From the NCBI GenBank assembly GCA_021738535.1, contig JAIPBU010000010.1, forward strand, positions 1 to 64,000: a stretch of DNA of 64,000 nt, read 5' to 3'. The stretch comes from Bacteroidales bacterium (GTDB taxonomy: Bacteria; Bacteroidota; Bacteroidia; Bacteroidales; VadinHA17). The notes below the pieces were generated by a model. That model was not told where the DNA came from. It worked only from the letters and a program-made list of their open reading frames with translations, and ran no database searches. Positions 63,372 to 64,000 of the stretch are shown piece after piece. Positions within the stretch are counted from its first letter, which is position 1. Each line of letters opens with the position of its first letter. The position numbers and the translations under genes were made by a program.

Positions 63372-64000
63372 ATGAAAACTTATAACTGGGGAATAATAGG
63401 ACCGGGGAATATAGCAGGTAAATTCACGGCAGGATTAAAAACACTGGAAAATGCCAGGCTGCACTCGGTGGCTTCACGCTCGGCTGAGCGTGCAGCGGCT
63501 TTTGCCGGGAAATTCGGATACAGTAACTCATTCGGAAATTACAGGGATTTTGTATCAGACCCTGAACTGGATGTGGTATATATTGCCAGCCCCCATTCAC
63601 ATCATTATGAGCATACAATGTTGTGCCTTGATAATAATAAACACGTTATCTGTGAAAAGGCTTTTGCATTTAACAGTTCACAGGTTGAGGAAATGATAAA
63701 TAAGGCCAAACAAAAGAACCTTTTTCTTATGGAGGCCCTGTGGCCGCCTTTCCAGCCTTCCTACAAAAAGGCACATGAATTACTTGCCGGCAAAAAAACC
63801 GGACGAGTAAAATACATGATATCAAAATTTGCCTTCAATTCTCCTTATGATCCTGCAGCCCGTACCTTTAACCCTGACCTGGCAGGGGGCTCTTTGCTGG
63901 ATATAGGAATTTATCCCGTGATTGATGCCCTGACCTTCCTTGGCAAGCCGGGCAGCATTAAGACAAGCACCGTTTTTGCTCCTACAGGCGTGGACTCATC
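63372..64000 (+). CDS. Gfo/Idh/MocA family oxidoreductase (partial, cut by window end)
   Basis: At least 209 residues; the gene runs past the right edge. The N-terminal Rossmann fold shows NWGIIGPGNIAGKFTAGL (NAD(P)-binding glycines) and DVVYIASPHSHHYEHTMLCL. The usual EKP motif reads CEKAF, so the Pro is replaced by Ala. The second domain begins with YDPAARTFNPDLAGGSLLDIGIYP, typical of dehydrogenases acting on sugars or cyclitols. Starts with ATG, divergent from the PspC operon across a 227-bp region. Confidence 0.9.
   Translation, partial: MKTYNWGIIGPGNIAGKFTAGLKTLENARLHSVASRSAERAAAFAGKFGYSNSFGNYRDFVSDPELDVVYIASPHSHHYEHTMLCLDNNKHVICEKAFAFNSSQVEEMINKAKQKNLFLMEALWPPFQPSYKKAHELLAGKKTGRVKYMISKFAFNSPYDPAARTFNPDLAGGSLLDIGIYPVIDALTFLGKPGSIKTSTVFAPTGVDS

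Overview
The window reads as a chromosomal segment of a Bacteroidota bacterium, most likely class Bacteroidia (a Bacteroidales/Marinilabiliales-type genome). The support is a SusC/SusD pair, three further TonB-dependent receptors with regulatory N-terminal domains, ECF sigma/FecR pairs, DUF4249 lipoproteins, a BACON domain, and promoter-like TAnnTTTG (-7) motifs in place of TATAAT boxes. The species cannot be told from the sequence. No transposase, integrase, phage gene or CRISPR array was found. One tRNA (Gln, TTG anticodon) is present.

Layout. 1-198: a long inverted repeat and an octamer tandem repeat. 199-2585 (-): ECF sigma, membrane anti-sigma-like protein and a secreted protein of alternating tyrosine repeats. 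2633-4543 (-): Kef-type antiporter. 4686-7529 (+): secreted S9 peptidase. 7549-10576: DEAD-box helicase (-), CvpA (+), outer-membrane protein (-). 10690-14475 (+): tyrS, then a Wzz-like and an O-antigen ligase/polymerase-like pair. 14578-16385 (-): efp and a SpoIIE-type phosphatase. 16489-19867 (-): TolC, HlyD, tsaB. 20040-21508 (+): fbaA and a small ribbon-helix-helix-like protein. 21483-28478 (-): a four-gene outer-membrane module (secreted protein, TonB receptor, DUF4249 lipoprotein, MG-like/plug-like protein).

28710-31202: tRNA-Gln, then MmcQ/YjbR and a BACON-kelch lipoprotein lying between two copies of a 48-bp direct repeat, then a small membrane protein with a probable frameshift. 31312-36873: a free-standing TonB plug protein (+) facing a SusD/SusC operon (-). 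37180-38912 (-): degenerate CPBP membrane protein and a propeller lipoprotein. 39025-45099 (-): an ABC exporter cluster (ATPase, two FtsX permeases, LolA-like protein, outer-membrane barrel, DUF1080 lipoprotein). 45239-47111 (+): P1 peptidase and Asp/Glu racemase. 47258-52640 (+): sigma, FecR, TonB receptor, helical periplasmic protein, barrel. 52689-60370 (-): barrel protein, sigma, FecR, TonB receptor, DUF4249, lipoprotein. 60623-63144 (-): PspC, PadR, PspC operon. 63372-end (+): partial Gfo/Idh/MocA oxidoreductase.

Common theme: most of the window serves the cell envelope. Three ECF sigma loci, two of them with FecR and STN-bearing TonB receptors, look like surface-signalling circuits. The ABC cluster and the 21.5-28.5 kb module look like multi-component envelope machines of undefined substrate. 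The clearest regulatory site is a PadR-like palindrome at 63206-63224 that overlaps the -33 element of a well-spaced promoter in front of the PspC/PadR operon.
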